A stretch of DNA of 64,000 nt from Chromohalobacter sarecensis. GTDB lineage: Bacteria > Pseudomonadota > Gammaproteobacteria > Pseudomonadales > Halomonadaceae. The position numbers were made by a program, and so were the translations under genes. The notes under the pieces were generated by a model. It had not been told where the DNA came from. It ran no database searches and worked only from the letters and a program-made list of their open reading frames with translations. Positions 49,350 to 58,798 of this stretch are shown one piece after another (within the stretch, counting starts at the first letter, position 1; each line of letters opens with the position of its first letter). Location of the stretch: NCBI RefSeq assembly GCF_023061135.1, contig NZ_JAKGAN010000004.1, positions 62,001-126,000 on the forward strand, written 5' to 3'.

Positions 49350-51569
49350 ATGGACGACGTTTCGCCGGGCGACGTTTCGCCGCTACTCGACTCGCTGAAT
49401 ACGGCTCAGCGCGAGGCCGTTAGCCATCCGCAGGGCAATTTGTTGGTGCTGGCCGGTGCCGGCTCGGGCAAGACGCGCGTGCTGGTGCATCGTATCGCCT
49501 GGTTATTGCAGGTCGAGGGGCTGTCGCCCTACGCGATTCTCGCTGTGACCTTCACCAATAAGGCGGCGCGCGAGATGCGCACGCGTCTCGAAGCGCTGCT
49601 GGGATTGTCGCTGCGCAATATGTGGGTGGGCACTTTCCACTCCATTGCGCATCGTCTGCTGCGCACCCACTGGCATGACGCGCGCCTGCCCCAGCATTTC
49701 CAGATCATCGACAGCGACGATCAACTGCGCCTGGTCAAACGCCTGCTCAAGGATCATCGCATCGACGCTGAGCGCTTCCCGCCCAAGCAGGTGCAATATT
49801 TCATCGGTGGCTGCAAGGAAGAGGGCCTGCGCGCCCATCAGGTCCAGACCCATGGCGACGCCTACATGGGCCAGATGGTCGAGCTCTACGAGCGCTATCA
49901 ACTGGCTTGCGAACGTGCCGGTCTGGTCGACTTCGGGGAATTGCTGCTGCGCGGCCTGGAATTATTGCGCGACAATCCCGCCTTGCTGGCGCATTACCGC
50001 GAGCGTTTTGGCCATCTGCTGGTCGACGAGTTCCAGGATACCAATACCTTGCAGTACGCCTGGCTCAAGCTGCTCGCCGGCGATCGCGCGGGCATGACCG
50101 TGGTCGGCGACGACGATCAGTCGATCTATGGCTGGCGCGGGGCCAAGGTCGAGAACATCCGGCGCTTCGCCGAGGAATTCCCCGCGACCACCACGGTGCG
50201 CCTGGAGCAGAACTATCGCTCGACGAGCGCGATTCTCGAGGCTGCCAACACGCTGATCAGCCATAACGCCGGGCGCATGGGTAAGGAGCTGTGGACCGAC
50301 GGCGTGCACGGCGAGCCTATCTCGGTCTATGCCGGCTTCAACGACCTCGACGAGGCCCGCTTCATCGTCGATACCCTCAACGAGGAAGTGAACAAGGGCA
50401 GCGCGCGGCATGATATCGCGATTCTCTATCGCTCCAACGCCCAGTCACGGGTGCTCGAGGAGGCGCTGATCCGCAGTGGCGTGCCCTATCGCATCTACGG
50501 CGGTCAACGCTTCTACGAGCGTCTCGAGATCAAGAACGCTCTGGCCTATCTCAGATTGACGCTGACGCGCGACGACGATGCCTCGCTGGAGCGCGTGATC
50601 AACGTGCCGGCACGCGGCATCGGTACGCGCACCGTGGAAGTGCTGCGCGAGCGGGCACGTACGCAGTCAGTATCATTATGGCAAGCCCTGCACGATAGCC
50701 TCAGTGAGGGGCTGCTAAAGGGGCGCGCGGCAAGTGCGCTCTCGGCGTTTGCGGAACTGATCGAGCGTCTCGACAACGATACCGCCGGCATGGCGCTGCA
50801 TGAGCTGATCGAACATGTCCTGCATACCACCGGGTTGCTCGAGCATCACCGCAACGAAAAGGGCGAGAAGGGCCAGGCACGTGTCGAGAACCTCGAGGAA
50901 CTGATCAACGCGGCGCGCAACTTTGCCCAGGGTGATCCCTTCTCGCTACAGGAAGTCGGCGAGGGCGCGGCGGCGCTGGAGCCGTTCCTGGCCGAGGCGG
51001 CACTCAATGCCGGCGATCACGAGGCGGCCGACTTCGAGGACAGCGTGCAACTGATGACGCTGCACTCTGCCAAGGGTCTGGAATTCCCGGTGGTGTTCGT
51101 CGCTGGCGTCGAGGAGGGCTTGTTCCCGCACAAGATGTCGCTGGAGGAGCCGGGACGCCTCGAGGAAGAACGGCGGCTATGCTATGTCGGGGTGACCCGC
51201 GCCATGCGTAAGCTGTATCTGACGCATGCCGAGATTCGTCGCTTGCATGGCAAGGAAACCTTCTCGCGGCCGTCGCGCTTTTTGCATGAATTGCCCGAAT
51301 CGTTGCTCGAGGAGGTGCGCCTGCGTGGCCAGGTCTCGCGGCCGATTTCTTCGCGGCCCAACCGCGGCCTCTCCCAGCAGCAAAGTGTGTCTAGCGATGA
51401 CGATCAGCCGTCGTTGAGCCTGGGGCAGCGGGTCAGTCATCCGGTCTTCGGCGAAGGGGTGATCATCAATGCCGAGGGTGAAGGCGCCAGGGCCCGCGTG
51501 CACATCAGTTTCGAGGACAAGGGCGACAAATGGCTGGTGCTGGGATTCGCCAAGCTGACACCGTTATGA
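49350..51569 (+). CDS. uvrD: DNA helicase II UvrD
   Basis: UvrD is a superfamily 1A 3'-5' helicase for nucleotide-excision and mismatch repair. The 739-residue protein shows Walker A GAGSGKTR, TFTNKAAREMR, GTFHSIAHRLLR, DEFQDTNTLQYAWL, GDDDQSIYGWRGA, QNYRST and VTRAMRKLYL. The C-terminal KWLVLGFAKLTPL segment after VSHPVFGEGVI distinguishes UvrD from Rep. The N-terminus bears an in-frame 12-bp duplication (DVSPGDVSP). Confidence 0.96.
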   Translation: MDDVSPGDVSPLLDSLNTAQREAVSHPQGNLLVLAGAGSGKTRVLVHRIAWLLQVEGLSPYAILAVTFTNKAAREMRTRLEALLGLSLRNMWVGTFHSIAHRLLRTHWHDARLPQHFQIIDSDDQLRLVKRLLKDHRIDAERFPPKQVQYFIGGCKEEGLRAHQVQTHGDAYMGQMVELYERYQLACERAGLVDFGELLLRGLELLRDNPALLAHYRERFGHLLVDEFQDTNTLQYAWLKLLAGDRAGMTVVGDDDQSIYGWRGAKVENIRRFAEEFPATTTVRLEQNYRSTSAILEAANTLISHNAGRMGKELWTDGVHGEPISVYAGFNDLDEARFIVDTLNEEVNKGSARHDIAILYRSNAQSRVLEEALIRSGVPYRIYGGQRFYERLEIKNALAYLRLTLTRDDDASLERVINVPARGIGTRTVEVLRERARTQSVSLWQALHDSLSEGLLKGRAASALSAFAELIERLDNDTAGMALHELIEHVLHTTGLLEHHRNEKGEKGQARVENLEELINAARNFAQGDPFSLQEVGEGAAALEPFLAEAALNAGDHEAADFEDSVQLMTLHSAKGLEFPVVFVAGVEEGLFPHKMSLEEPGRLEEERRLCYVGVTRAMRKLYLTHAEIRRLHGKETFSRPSRFLHELPESLLEEVRLRGQVSRPISSRPNRGLSQQQSVSSDDDQPSLSLGQRVSHPVFGEGVIINAEGEGARARVHISFEDKGDKWLVLGFAKLTPL

Positions 51570-51600
51570 GTCGTAAGCACAACATAAGCGAGACGCAACG

Positions 51601-52056
51601 ATGAAGAAGTGGTTCCCCGAGTTGATGGATCAGTGGTCGCAGCTTTCCGGCTATCAGCGTTTCGAGCGGCTGGTCTCGCTGGTCCTTACCGGGGCGATTG
51701 GCTGTGTGGTGCTGGTGGCGCTCTATTATCTGGTTTTTCACGTGATCGAACTGTTGTTCGTGCAGACCCGCGACCCGTTCGATTATCGCGTCTTTCAGGC
51801 GGTGTTCGACATGATCCTGACGGTGCTGATCGCCATGGAGTTCAACAACTCCATCGTGCGCACCATGGAAGGGCGTGGCGGCTTCATTCAGGTCGAGATC
51901 GTGGTGCTGATCGCGATCATGGCGCTGGTCCGCAAGTTCATGGTCATGGACATGGAAACCATTGAGCCGATGAAAATCGTGGCCCTGGCCGCCGCCGTGC
52001 TGGCGCTGGGCCTGAGCTATTGGCTGGTGCGGCGTGGCGGCAACGGCTCGTCGTGA
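51601..52056 (+). CDS. PsiE-like phosphate-starvation membrane protein
   Basis: The 151-residue protein has four hydrophobic segments and the PsiE pattern: VFQAVFDMILTVLIAMEFNN followed by IEIVVLIA-like helix and RKFMVMD. In E. coli psiE is induced by phosphate starvation with unknown function. It lies 31 bases after uvrD and is separated only by the thioesterase gene from pstS, supporting a phosphate link. Start ATG 51601. Confidence 0.75.
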   Translation: MKKWFPELMDQWSQLSGYQRFERLVSLVLTGAIGCVVLVALYYLVFHVIELLFVQTRDPFDYRVFQAVFDMILTVLIAMEFNNSIVRTMEGRGGFIQVEIVVLIAIMALVRKFMVMDMETIEPMKIVALAAAVLALGLSYWLVRRGGNGSS

Positions 52057-52074
52057 TGGCTGACAATAGACGCC

Positions 52075-52479
52075 TTATGCCTCGGGTACGGGGCGTATGC
52101 GGCCGTTGTCGTCCAGCGCCACCATCACGAAACGCGCCTCGGTGACCTTGTAGCGCTCTTCGGGACTGCGCTCGTGCGGTGGGCGAATCCACACTTCGAC
52201 ATCGACCTTGATCGAGCTGCGCCCGACCTCGCTGACCTGGGTGAAGATATTGACCACGGCGCCGAGTCGCACCGGGCACAGAAAATCCATGCCCTCGGTG
52301 GCGACCGTGGCGGTCCGGCCGCTTGCCAGGCGTCCCGCAGCGAGCTCGGCGGCCTGGTCCATCTGCGCGATGAGCCAACCGCCGGGGATGTCGCCGTAGA
52401 GGTTGGTATCCTGGCGCCGGGTGACGAGCTTGAGCGTGAGTTCGCCCTGCGGGCTGGGAATATCGTCGAGTTCATGCAT
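52075..52479 (-). CDS. Acyl-CoA thioesterase (YciA-like hot-dog fold)
   Basis: The 134-residue protein has the hot-dog thioesterase pattern: NLYGDIPGGWLIAQMDQAAELAAGR, VATEGMDFLCPVRLGAVV, SIKVDVEVWI and a C-terminal EARFVMVALDDNGR. YciA-type enzymes hydrolyse various acyl-CoAs. The ATG at 52479 gives the family length; upstream in-frame codons are rejected. It converges on the PsiE-like gene and is divergent from pstS. Confidence 0.85.
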   Translation of the reverse strand: MHELDDIPSPQGELTLKLVTRRQDTNLYGDIPGGWLIAQMDQAAELAAGRLASGRTATVATEGMDFLCPVRLGAVVNIFTQVSEVGRSSIKVDVEVWIRPPHERSPEERYKVTEARFVMVALDDNGRIRPVPEA

Positions 52480-52496
52480 GGTGTGGGTCCTGCCGG

Positions 52497-52544
52497 TTGT
52501 TATTGTCGAGCATTGTGGTTGTCGAGCGTTGTTGTGGTTGAGAG
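52497..52544. repeat. Tandem 16-bp repeats in the thioesterase-pstS promoter region
   Basis: Three consecutive 16-base units start at 52497, 52513 and 52529. Units one and two share TTGT at the start and TTGTCGAGC within (52503-52511, 52519-52527); unit three (TTGTTGTGGTTGAGAG) is degenerate. They lie 18 bases upstream of the thioesterase start and 145 bases upstream of pstS. The 16-base period does not match the 11-base repeat of a Pho box, so the binding protein is unknown. Confidence 0.6.
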
Positions 52545-52688
52545 TAGCGCGCCGTTGCAACCATCTCATAGTAAACGCCGCTGGGCCTCGACGACCAGCC
52601 GCTCGGCAAGGCGTATCGCGGCGCAGCAGGCGTGGCCACGGGGGCGAGAGCGTTGATAAGGAATAGGCGAACAGGCCGATGCGGCACA

Positions 52689-53651
52689 GTGAACTGGCGA
52701 TGGCGCGTGGCGATGACGCTGGGGGCGTTGCTGTTGCCGATGATGGCGATGGCGGCGCCGTTGAGCGGCACACTGGGCTCGGTCGGCTCGGATACACTGG
52801 GTGGTTTGATGACGCAGTGGGGCGAACGGCTCAGCGCGCGCCATCCCCAGGTGCGCTTGCAGGTACAGGCTTCTGGCTCGGGAACTGCGCCGCCGGCACT
52901 GGCCGAAGGGGCGACGCGTGTCGGTGCCATGTCACGCCCCATGACCGAGGCCGAGCGCGCCGACTTCATCGCTCGCCAGGGCTATCCGCCGGTGGCGGTG
53001 CCGGTGGCACTGGACGCGCTGACGCTATTCGTGCATCGCGACAATCCGCTCACCTCGCTGTCATTGGCGCAGGTCGAGGCGCTGTTCGCCGACACACGCT
53101 TCTGTGACCAGGCGCCCACCCTGCGGCGCTGGGGTGCGCTAGGGCTCGACGGTGACTGGGCCAAGCGGACGATTGCCCGCTTCGGCCGCAACACCGCTTC
53201 CGGGTCGCATGCGCTGTTCAAGCGAGAAGCCTTGTGCGGCGGCAATTTCCGCCGCGACATCAACGAACTGCCGGGCTCCTCGGCGGTGGTGGCGGCGGTC
53301 GGCCGTTCCCGCAAGGCGATCGGTTACACCGGTTTAGGCTACCCCACCGCGATGGTCAAGGTGCTGGCGCTGCGTGACGACGAGGGCACGCCGCGCCTGC
53401 CCACGCAGGCCAACGTCGTCAGCGGTCGTTATCCGCTCACCCGCCCCTTACTTGTGTACGTCAACCTGGCCCCGGACGAACGCTTGCCGGCCCTGGAACG
53501 CGCCTTCTTCGATCTGGTGTTATCGCCCGAGGGACAGGCAGTGGTGGCTCGCCAAGGGTTCGTGCCGTTGCCCGAGGCTCGGCTGGCGGCGGCGAGACGC
53601 GCATTGCGATTGCCGCCCCTTGCCGGTGACACGCATTCGTCATCAAACTGA
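52689..53651 (+). CDS. pstS: Phosphate ABC transporter substrate-binding protein PstS
   Basis: PstS captures phosphate in the periplasm. The roughly 320-residue protein has a signal peptide (VAMTLGALLLPMMAMAAPL), then GSVGSDTLGGLM, ASGSGTAPPAL, GAMSRPMTEAE, RNTASGSHALFK and PGSSAVV, the phosphate-binding loops of the Pseudomonas-type PstS. The start is uncertain: GTG 52689 gives a normal signal but lacks a strong ribosome site. It heads pstS-pstC-pstA-pstB-phoU. Confidence 0.85.
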   Translation: MNWRWRVAMTLGALLLPMMAMAAPLSGTLGSVGSDTLGGLMTQWGERLSARHPQVRLQVQASGSGTAPPALAEGATRVGAMSRPMTEAERADFIARQGYPPVAVPVALDALTLFVHRDNPLTSLSLAQVEALFADTRFCDQAPTLRRWGALGLDGDWAKRTIARFGRNTASGSHALFKREALCGGNFRRDINELPGSSAVVAAVGRSRKAIGYTGLGYPTAMVKVLALRDDEGTPRLPTQANVVSGRYPLTRPLLVYVNLAPDERLPALERAFFDLVLSPEGQAVVARQGFVPLPEARLAAARRALRLPPLAGDTHSSSN

Positions 53652-53707
53652 CGTAATCTGATGATTTCACTTCATTGCAAGGCAATGCTTCGCCGCCGGG
53701 CTCGCCG

Positions 53708-55834
53708 ATGACTGATCCTTCCACTGACCCGCCTCGCCCGAATCGCCGCCTGCGCCAGCGTCTCGATCGTCTGGCGACCGGGGTGATCGCCGCCAGCGGT
53801 ATCGGCGTGGTCGTGGCGGTGCTGGCCATCGGCGTGTATCTGACGCTGGCCGTGCTGCCGCTTTTCGACGGCGCCGAAGTGGAGGTCGATACCGCCCCCT
53901 CGGCTGCCGACGACGACGGTGCGATGCATGCCGTCTGGTTGGCCGATGACGGCACGCGTTGGTTGACCCGTGAAGGGCAACTGCGCGACGCCAAGGGCGA
54001 GATTGCGACGCTGGCGGCAGGCGCCACGGTCACGACGGTGGCCGAGGCGGGCCAGGCGCAGCCGCTGGCCCTGGGGTTGAGCAACGGCGAGGTACGCCTG
54101 GTGCCCCGTGATGACCAAGGACGATTGCGTTGGACTCAGGCCGCTACCCTGCGCCTGTTCGAGGCCCGCGGCGTGGCGGCGCTGACACTCCATCATGCGG
54201 CCCAGGGCTGGGTACTGGCGGGGCGCGATACACAAGGCAAGGTGGCGGCCCTGTGGCATACCGCTGAGACCACACGACGTATTGCAGTGCCGGAGGCGGC
54301 CGAACATATCGCGCTGGGCCACGCGGGCCGCCTGGCCATGACCCAAGGCACGCAATTGACGCTATGGCAGCTGTCTTCCGACGGCGGCGGCACACCGCTG
54401 GCGCGCACCGACACCCAGACGCCGGTGACGGCGCTGAGCTTTCTGCAGGGCGGGCGCACGTTGATCGTCGGCGATGCTCAAGGTGGGTTGCGTCGTTGGC
54501 GATTGTCTCCCGACGACACGGCCTGGCAAGCGGCCGAGACGTCTTACACGGCCCTGGGCGATACCGCCATTCGACGCGTGATCGACTTGCCTCGGCAGCG
54601 CTTGTGGCTGGCGCTGGACGACAGCGGTCGGCTGGGACTTTATCAATCCCTGAGTGGCCAGCGTTGGCACGGTCAGGCCCCCGAGGCCACGCCGCCGACG
54701 GCCGTGTCGGTCAACGCGCACGGCACGCAGGTCATGTGGCTGGGTGCGACGGGCACACCCCAGCGGCTGGCGATCGAGGCAGCGCATGCCGCGGTGAGTC
54801 CGGCGACGCTGTGGATGCCGCAGACCTATGAAGGCCACGCCGATGCCGAGTGGCGTTGGGCGGCGGCCGTCACCGGCGATGAAGAGCCGCAGTACAGCCT
54901 GGTGCCGCTGGCCTGGGGCACGCTCAAGGCGGCGGCCTGGGCCATGGTGTTCGCCGTGCCGCTGGCGCTGGGAGCGGCGATGCATAGTGCGTGTTATATG
55001 TCGCGGCGGCAGCGCGCACGCCTCAAGCCCGCCATCGAGTTGATGGAAGCGTTGCCTGGCGTGGTCATCGGCTTCGTCGCGGGGCTGTTCGTGGCGCCCT
55101 TCGTCGAGCGCCATCTCGCCGGTACGCTGGCGCTTTTCGTGTGCGTGCCGCTGGGCAGCGTGGCGTGTGGCTGGTTGTGGCGGATGTTTTCGCGGCGTAT
55201 GGAGCTGCGTCTACCCCCTATCAGTGCCGGAGTAGGTCTGATAGTGCCCCTGGCGCTACTGTGTTGGGCGGCGCTGAGTCTCTCGCCGTGGCTCGAGGCC
55301 TGGTGGTTCGGCGGCGATCTGCGCGCCTGGATGCACCAGCAGTGGGGCTGGGATTACGCGCAACGCAATGCGCTGATCGTCGGCATGGCCATGGGATTGG
55401 CGATCATTCCCACGTTGTATTCACTGGCCGAGGAAGCGCTTTCCGGCGTGCCCCGCCCCCTGGCGGAAGGCTCCCTGGCCTTGGGCGCGACACGCGCGCA
55501 GACGCTGTGGCGGGTGCAGTTGCCCGCCGCCGCGCCGGGGATTCTCTCCGCCGTCATGATCGGCGCGGGACGTGCGGTGGGAGAAACCATGATCGTGCTG
55601 ATGGTCACCGGCAATACGCCGCTGATGTCGCCGAGCCTCTTCGAGGGCCTACGCTCGCTGGCCGCCAACCTGGCCATTGAATTGCCCGAGGCGGCGGTGG
55701 GCGGCACGCAATATCGCCTGCTGTTGCTCGGGGCGTTGCTGCTGTTCGTGTTCACCTTCGTCGTCAACACCCTGGCGGAAATGGTGCGCTGGCGACTCAA
55801 GCGGCGGTATCGACGCTATGGGGGTGATGCATGA
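53708..55834 (+). CDS. pstC: Phosphate ABC transporter permease PstC (long form)
   Basis: The 708-residue protein has a first helix (about 24-58), a large periplasmic insert (about 60-395, beta-rich, WD-like repeats of Trp and Leu), then a six-helix permease core with the EAA-type loop [20 protein letters not shown]. The insert is like that of long Pseudomonas PstC and absent from E. coli PstC. ATG 53708 is preferred over an upstream start. It overlaps pstA by four bases. Confidence 0.9.
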   Translation: MTDPSTDPPRPNRRLRQRLDRLATGVIAASGIGVVVAVLAIGVYLTLAVLPLFDGAEVEVDTAPSAADDDGAMHAVWLADDGTRWLTREGQLRDAKGEIATLAAGATVTTVAEAGQAQPLALGLSNGEVRLVPRDDQGRLRWTQAATLRLFEARGVAALTLHHAAQGWVLAGRDTQGKVAALWHTAETTRRIAVPEAAEHIALGHAGRLAMTQGTQLTLWQLSSDGGGTPLARTDTQTPVTALSFLQGGRTLIVGDAQGGLRRWRLSPDDTAWQAAETSYTALGDTAIRRVIDLPRQRLWLALDDSGRLGLYQSLSGQRWHGQAPEATPPTAVSVNAHGTQVMWLGATGTPQRLAIEAAHAAVSPATLWMPQTYEGHADAEWRWAAAVTGDEEPQYSLVPLAWGTLKAAAWAMVFAVPLALGAAMHSACYMSRRQRARLKPAIELMEALPGVVIGFVAGLFVAPFVERHLAGTLALFVCVPLGSVACGWLWRMFSRRMELRLPPISAGVGLIVPLALLCWAALSLSPWLEAWWFGGDLRAWMHQQWGWDYAQRNALIVGMAMGLAIIPTLYSLAEEALSGVPRPLAEGSLALGATRAQTLWRVQLPAAAPGILSAVMIGAGRAVGETMIVLMVTGNTPLMSPSLFEGLRSLAANLAIELPEAAVGGTQYRLLLLGALLLFVFTFVVNTLAEMVRWRLKRRYRRYGGDA

Positions 55835-57207
55835 GGATGCCGCGATTGGCCGGTGACGGTGTCTGGCGCTGGCTGAGCGGGGCCTGCGTGGCGCTGTCGC
55901 TATTGGCCGTGGTAGCGCTTTTGGCGCTGGTCGTGACGCGTGGGCTGGCGCATTTCTGGCCTGCCGATATCGAGCAGCTGACCCTTGACGATGGGCAGCG
56001 GATTGCCGGTATCGCGCGTGGCAGCGAGGCCGGTGAACAACGCTATTTCACCGCCAATCGCGACCTCGACGGTCAGGTATGGCGGTGGATCGAGACGCAG
56101 GCCATCGAGACGCGTGAGACGCCACCGGATTTGCTGTATGCCGAGCGTCGCGATTGGGGGCCCTTCATCGGGCGCCTGACGGCGGTGGAGACGCCCGCCG
56201 GTGAACGCCTGCAAGGCGATGAGGCCCAACGTCACCTGCGTCAGGCCTTGGTGGGGGACGCCGAGATCACGACGCTGTATCTGCGCAACGTCGAGGGGCG
56301 CGCGGCTGAGGTTGCCTTCGCGCAGGTGGCGTCGCTTTCCTGGCCCAATCGCATGGATGTCGGCGACAAGCTTGCGGCCTGGGGACACGGCGTGTGGCGC
56401 TTTCTCAGCGAGGCGCCGAGCGATGGCAATACCGCAGGCGGCGTATGGCCGGCGATCTTCGGTACGCTGTTGATGGTGATGCTGATGTCGCTGGTGGTCA
56501 CGCCGTTCGGGGTGCTGGCGGCGTTGTATCTCAACGAGGTGGCACGCCAGGGACCGTTGACGCGCCTGGTACGCATCGCGGTGCGCAATCTGGCCGGGGT
56601 GCCGTCGATCGTCTACGGCGTCTTCGGACTGGGTGTGTTCGTCTACGGGCTGGGAGGACGCCTCGATAGCTGGTTCTTCGCCGAGCGCCTGCCGTCGCCG
56701 ACCTTCGGTACCGGTGGGTTACTGTGGGCTTCGCTGACCTTGGCGCTGTTGACGCTGCCGGTGGTGATCGTGGCCACCGAGGACGGCCTGGCACGGGTGC
56801 CCGTAGCGTTGCGTGAAGGCTCGCTGGCGCTGGGCGCGACGCGTTTCGAGACCCTGCGTCGGGTGGTGATGCCCATGGCGCTGCCGTCGATGCTGACCGG
56901 GGTGATTCTGGCCGTGGCCCGTGCCGCCGGCGAGGTAGCGCCGCTGATGCTGGTGGGCGTGGCCAAGCTGGCGCCGGAAATCCCCGTGAATGGGGAGTTT
57001 CCGTATTTGCATCTCGACAGCAAGTTCATGCATCTGGGCTATCACTTGTTCGATCTCGGCTTCGCCAGTCGTGATGCCGAGGCAGCGATGCCGCTGGTGT
57101 TCGCCACGGCGACGTTGTTGGTCGTCGTCATCGTGGTGCTTAATCTAACTGCAATAATCTTGCGCCATCATCTCAGGGCACGTCACCGTGCACTGGAGCA
57201 TTCGTAG
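55831..57207 (+). CDS. pstA: Phosphate ABC transporter permease PstA (long form)
   Basis: The 458-residue protein has an N-terminal helix (about 10-40), a periplasmic insert (about 45-185) and a permease core: [40 protein letters not shown] and the EAA loop [20 protein letters not shown]. Its start overlaps pstC (ATGA), so translation is coupled. It pairs with PstC as the phosphate channel. Confidence 0.9.
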   Translation: MRMPRLAGDGVWRWLSGACVALSLLAVVALLALVVTRGLAHFWPADIEQLTLDDGQRIAGIARGSEAGEQRYFTANRDLDGQVWRWIETQAIETRETPPDLLYAERRDWGPFIGRLTAVETPAGERLQGDEAQRHLRQALVGDAEITTLYLRNVEGRAAEVAFAQVASLSWPNRMDVGDKLAAWGHGVWRFLSEAPSDGNTAGGVWPAIFGTLLMVMLMSLVVTPFGVLAALYLNEVARQGPLTRLVRIAVRNLAGVPSIVYGVFGLGVFVYGLGGRLDSWFFAERLPSPTFGTGGLLWASLTLALLTLPVVIVATEDGLARVPVALREGSLALGATRFETLRRVVMPMALPSMLTGVILAVARAAGEVAPLMLVGVAKLAPEIPVNGEFPYLHLDSKFMHLGYHLFDLGFASRDAEAAMPLVFATATLLVVVIVVLNLTAIILRHHLRARHRALEHS

Positions 57208-57221
57208 GAGGCTCGTCACTC

Positions 57222-58046
57222 TTGTCCGCCGCGTCTTTTTCCGCCGCCGAGCCCCAGCGCTTGTCGTCGGCAGTGGTCGATTTTCCCTCGACGTCGAGTT
57301 GTTTCGACATTGAGGCCCTGTCGCTCGCCTATGAGGGGAAGCCGGCACTGCGCGACTTGACGCTGCGCGTGCCGCGTCACCGCGTGACGGCTTTCATCGG
57401 GCCCTCGGGATGCGGCAAGTCGACGCTGCTGCGCGGTCTCAATCGATTGCATGACCTCAACGACCAGGTCACGCGGCAAGGGCGCATTCGCCTTGAGGGC
57501 CAGGACATTCATGCCCGCGATGTGGATGTGGCCGAGTTGCGCCGCCGGGTGGGGATGGTGTTTCAGACGCCAAATCCGTTCCCCATGTCGATCTATGAAA
57601 ACGTCGCCTATGGGGTGCGCCTGCAGGGCGTCAAACGCAAGCGCGAACTGGATGAGATCGTCGAGTGGGCGTTGCAGTCGGCGGCGCTGTGGGAGGAGGT
57701 CAAGGCGGACCTGCATGCCTCGGCGTGGACGTTGTCGGGCGGGCAGCAGCAGCGCTTGGTCATCGCCCGCACCCTGGCGGTGCGCCCGGACGTGTTACTG
57801 CTCGACGAGCCGGCCTCGGCGCTGGACCCGATCTCGACGCTCAAGATCGAGGAACTGATCCGTGGCCTGAAGTCGCAACTGACGCTGGTTCTGGTCACCC
57901 ACAACATGCAGCAGGCGGCGCGGGTGTCCGACTATACCGCGTTTCTGCACGCTGGCGAGCTGGTCGAGTACGCCCCGACCGATACGTTGTTCACCAATCC
58001 GCGCTTACGGCGCACCGAAGACTACATCACCGGCCGCGTGGGTTGA
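57222..58046 (+). CDS. pstB: Phosphate ABC transporter ATP-binding protein PstB
   Basis: The 274-residue ATPase has Walker [21 protein letters not shown], the PstB-specific Q-loop [19 protein letters not shown], signature LSGGQQQR, Walker [16 protein letters not shown] and [13 protein letters not shown]. It seems to start at TTG 57222, downstream of TAGGAGG (57205-57211); that unusual start could reduce translation. The N-terminal ~25 residues are Ser/Ala-rich and not part of the ATPase fold. Confidence 0.92.
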   Translation: MSAASFSAAEPQRLSSAVVDFPSTSSCFDIEALSLAYEGKPALRDLTLRVPRHRVTAFIGPSGCGKSTLLRGLNRLHDLNDQVTRQGRIRLEGQDIHARDVDVAELRRRVGMVFQTPNPFPMSIYENVAYGVRLQGVKRKRELDEIVEWALQSAALWEEVKADLHASAWTLSGGQQQRLVIARTLAVRPDVLLLDEPASALDPISTLKIEELIRGLKSQLTLVLVTHNMQQAARVSDYTAFLHAGELVEYAPTDTLFTNPRLRRTEDYITGRVG

Positions 58047-58078
58047 GTCGCGGCGATTACGACAAGCGGAGCAGTGTC

Positions 58079-58798
58079 ATGGACATTACCAACGAGACGC
58101 ATAGTCAGCACATTTCCCGTCAGTTCAATCAGGAGCTGGAGCAGCTCAAGACCCAGTTGATGGCCATGGGCGGGCTGGTCGAGAAGCAGGTGCAGGATGC
58201 CGTCGAGGCGTTGCTCGAGGGCGATAGCCGCACCGCCGAGCGCGTCCGCGATAGCGATACCGCCGTCAACGACATGCAAATCCAGATCGACGAGGAATGC
58301 ACCCGGGTGCTGGCACGTCGGCAGCCGGCGGCCTCCGATCTGCGCCTGGTATTGGCGGTCATCCGTGCTACCTCCGATCTCGAACGCATCGGCGACGAGG
58401 CCAACAAGATCGCCCGCAATGCGTTGGCGCTCATCGAATCGAGCCGCCAATCGCGGGGCATGGTCGAGATTCGCCATCTGAGCGAGCACGTGCGCAAGAT
58501 GCTGCGTGACGCGCTGACCTCGTTCGCGCGCTTCGATACGCGCCTGGCACTGGAGGTGTTGCACGAGGATGAGGCGGTCGACAACGAATACACCACGGCG
58601 ACGCGCTCGCTGGTGACCTTCATGATGGAAGATCCGCGCGCGATCACGTCCATTCTCAGCGTGATGACGATCCTGCGGGCCCTGGAGCGGGTCGGCGATC
58701 ATGCCGACAATCTGGCCGAGCACGTCATTTATCTGGTCAAGGGGCTCGACGTGCGTCATACCGCGCCCGGCGAACTGGACGAGTCGCTCGGCGAGTAA
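58079..58798 (+). CDS. phoU: Phosphate transport regulator PhoU
   Basis: PhoU links the Pst transporter to PhoR and controls phosphate uptake. The 239-residue all-helical protein has two PhoU repeats with the metal-binding patterns ATSDLERIGDEANKIA (about residue 100) and RALERVGDHADNLAEH (near 205). It starts at ATG 58079 after a GGAGCAG sequence, 32 bases after pstB. Its last 43 bases overlap the convergent EAL gene. The phoB/phoR genes are not in this window. Confidence 0.94.
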   Translation: MDITNETHSQHISRQFNQELEQLKTQLMAMGGLVEKQVQDAVEALLEGDSRTAERVRDSDTAVNDMQIQIDEECTRVLARRQPAASDLRLVLAVIRATSDLERIGDEANKIARNALALIESSRQSRGMVEIRHLSEHVRKMLRDALTSFARFDTRLALEVLHEDEAVDNEYTTATRSLVTFMMEDPRAITSILSVMTILRALERVGDHADNLAEHVIYLVKGLDVRHTAPGELDESLGE

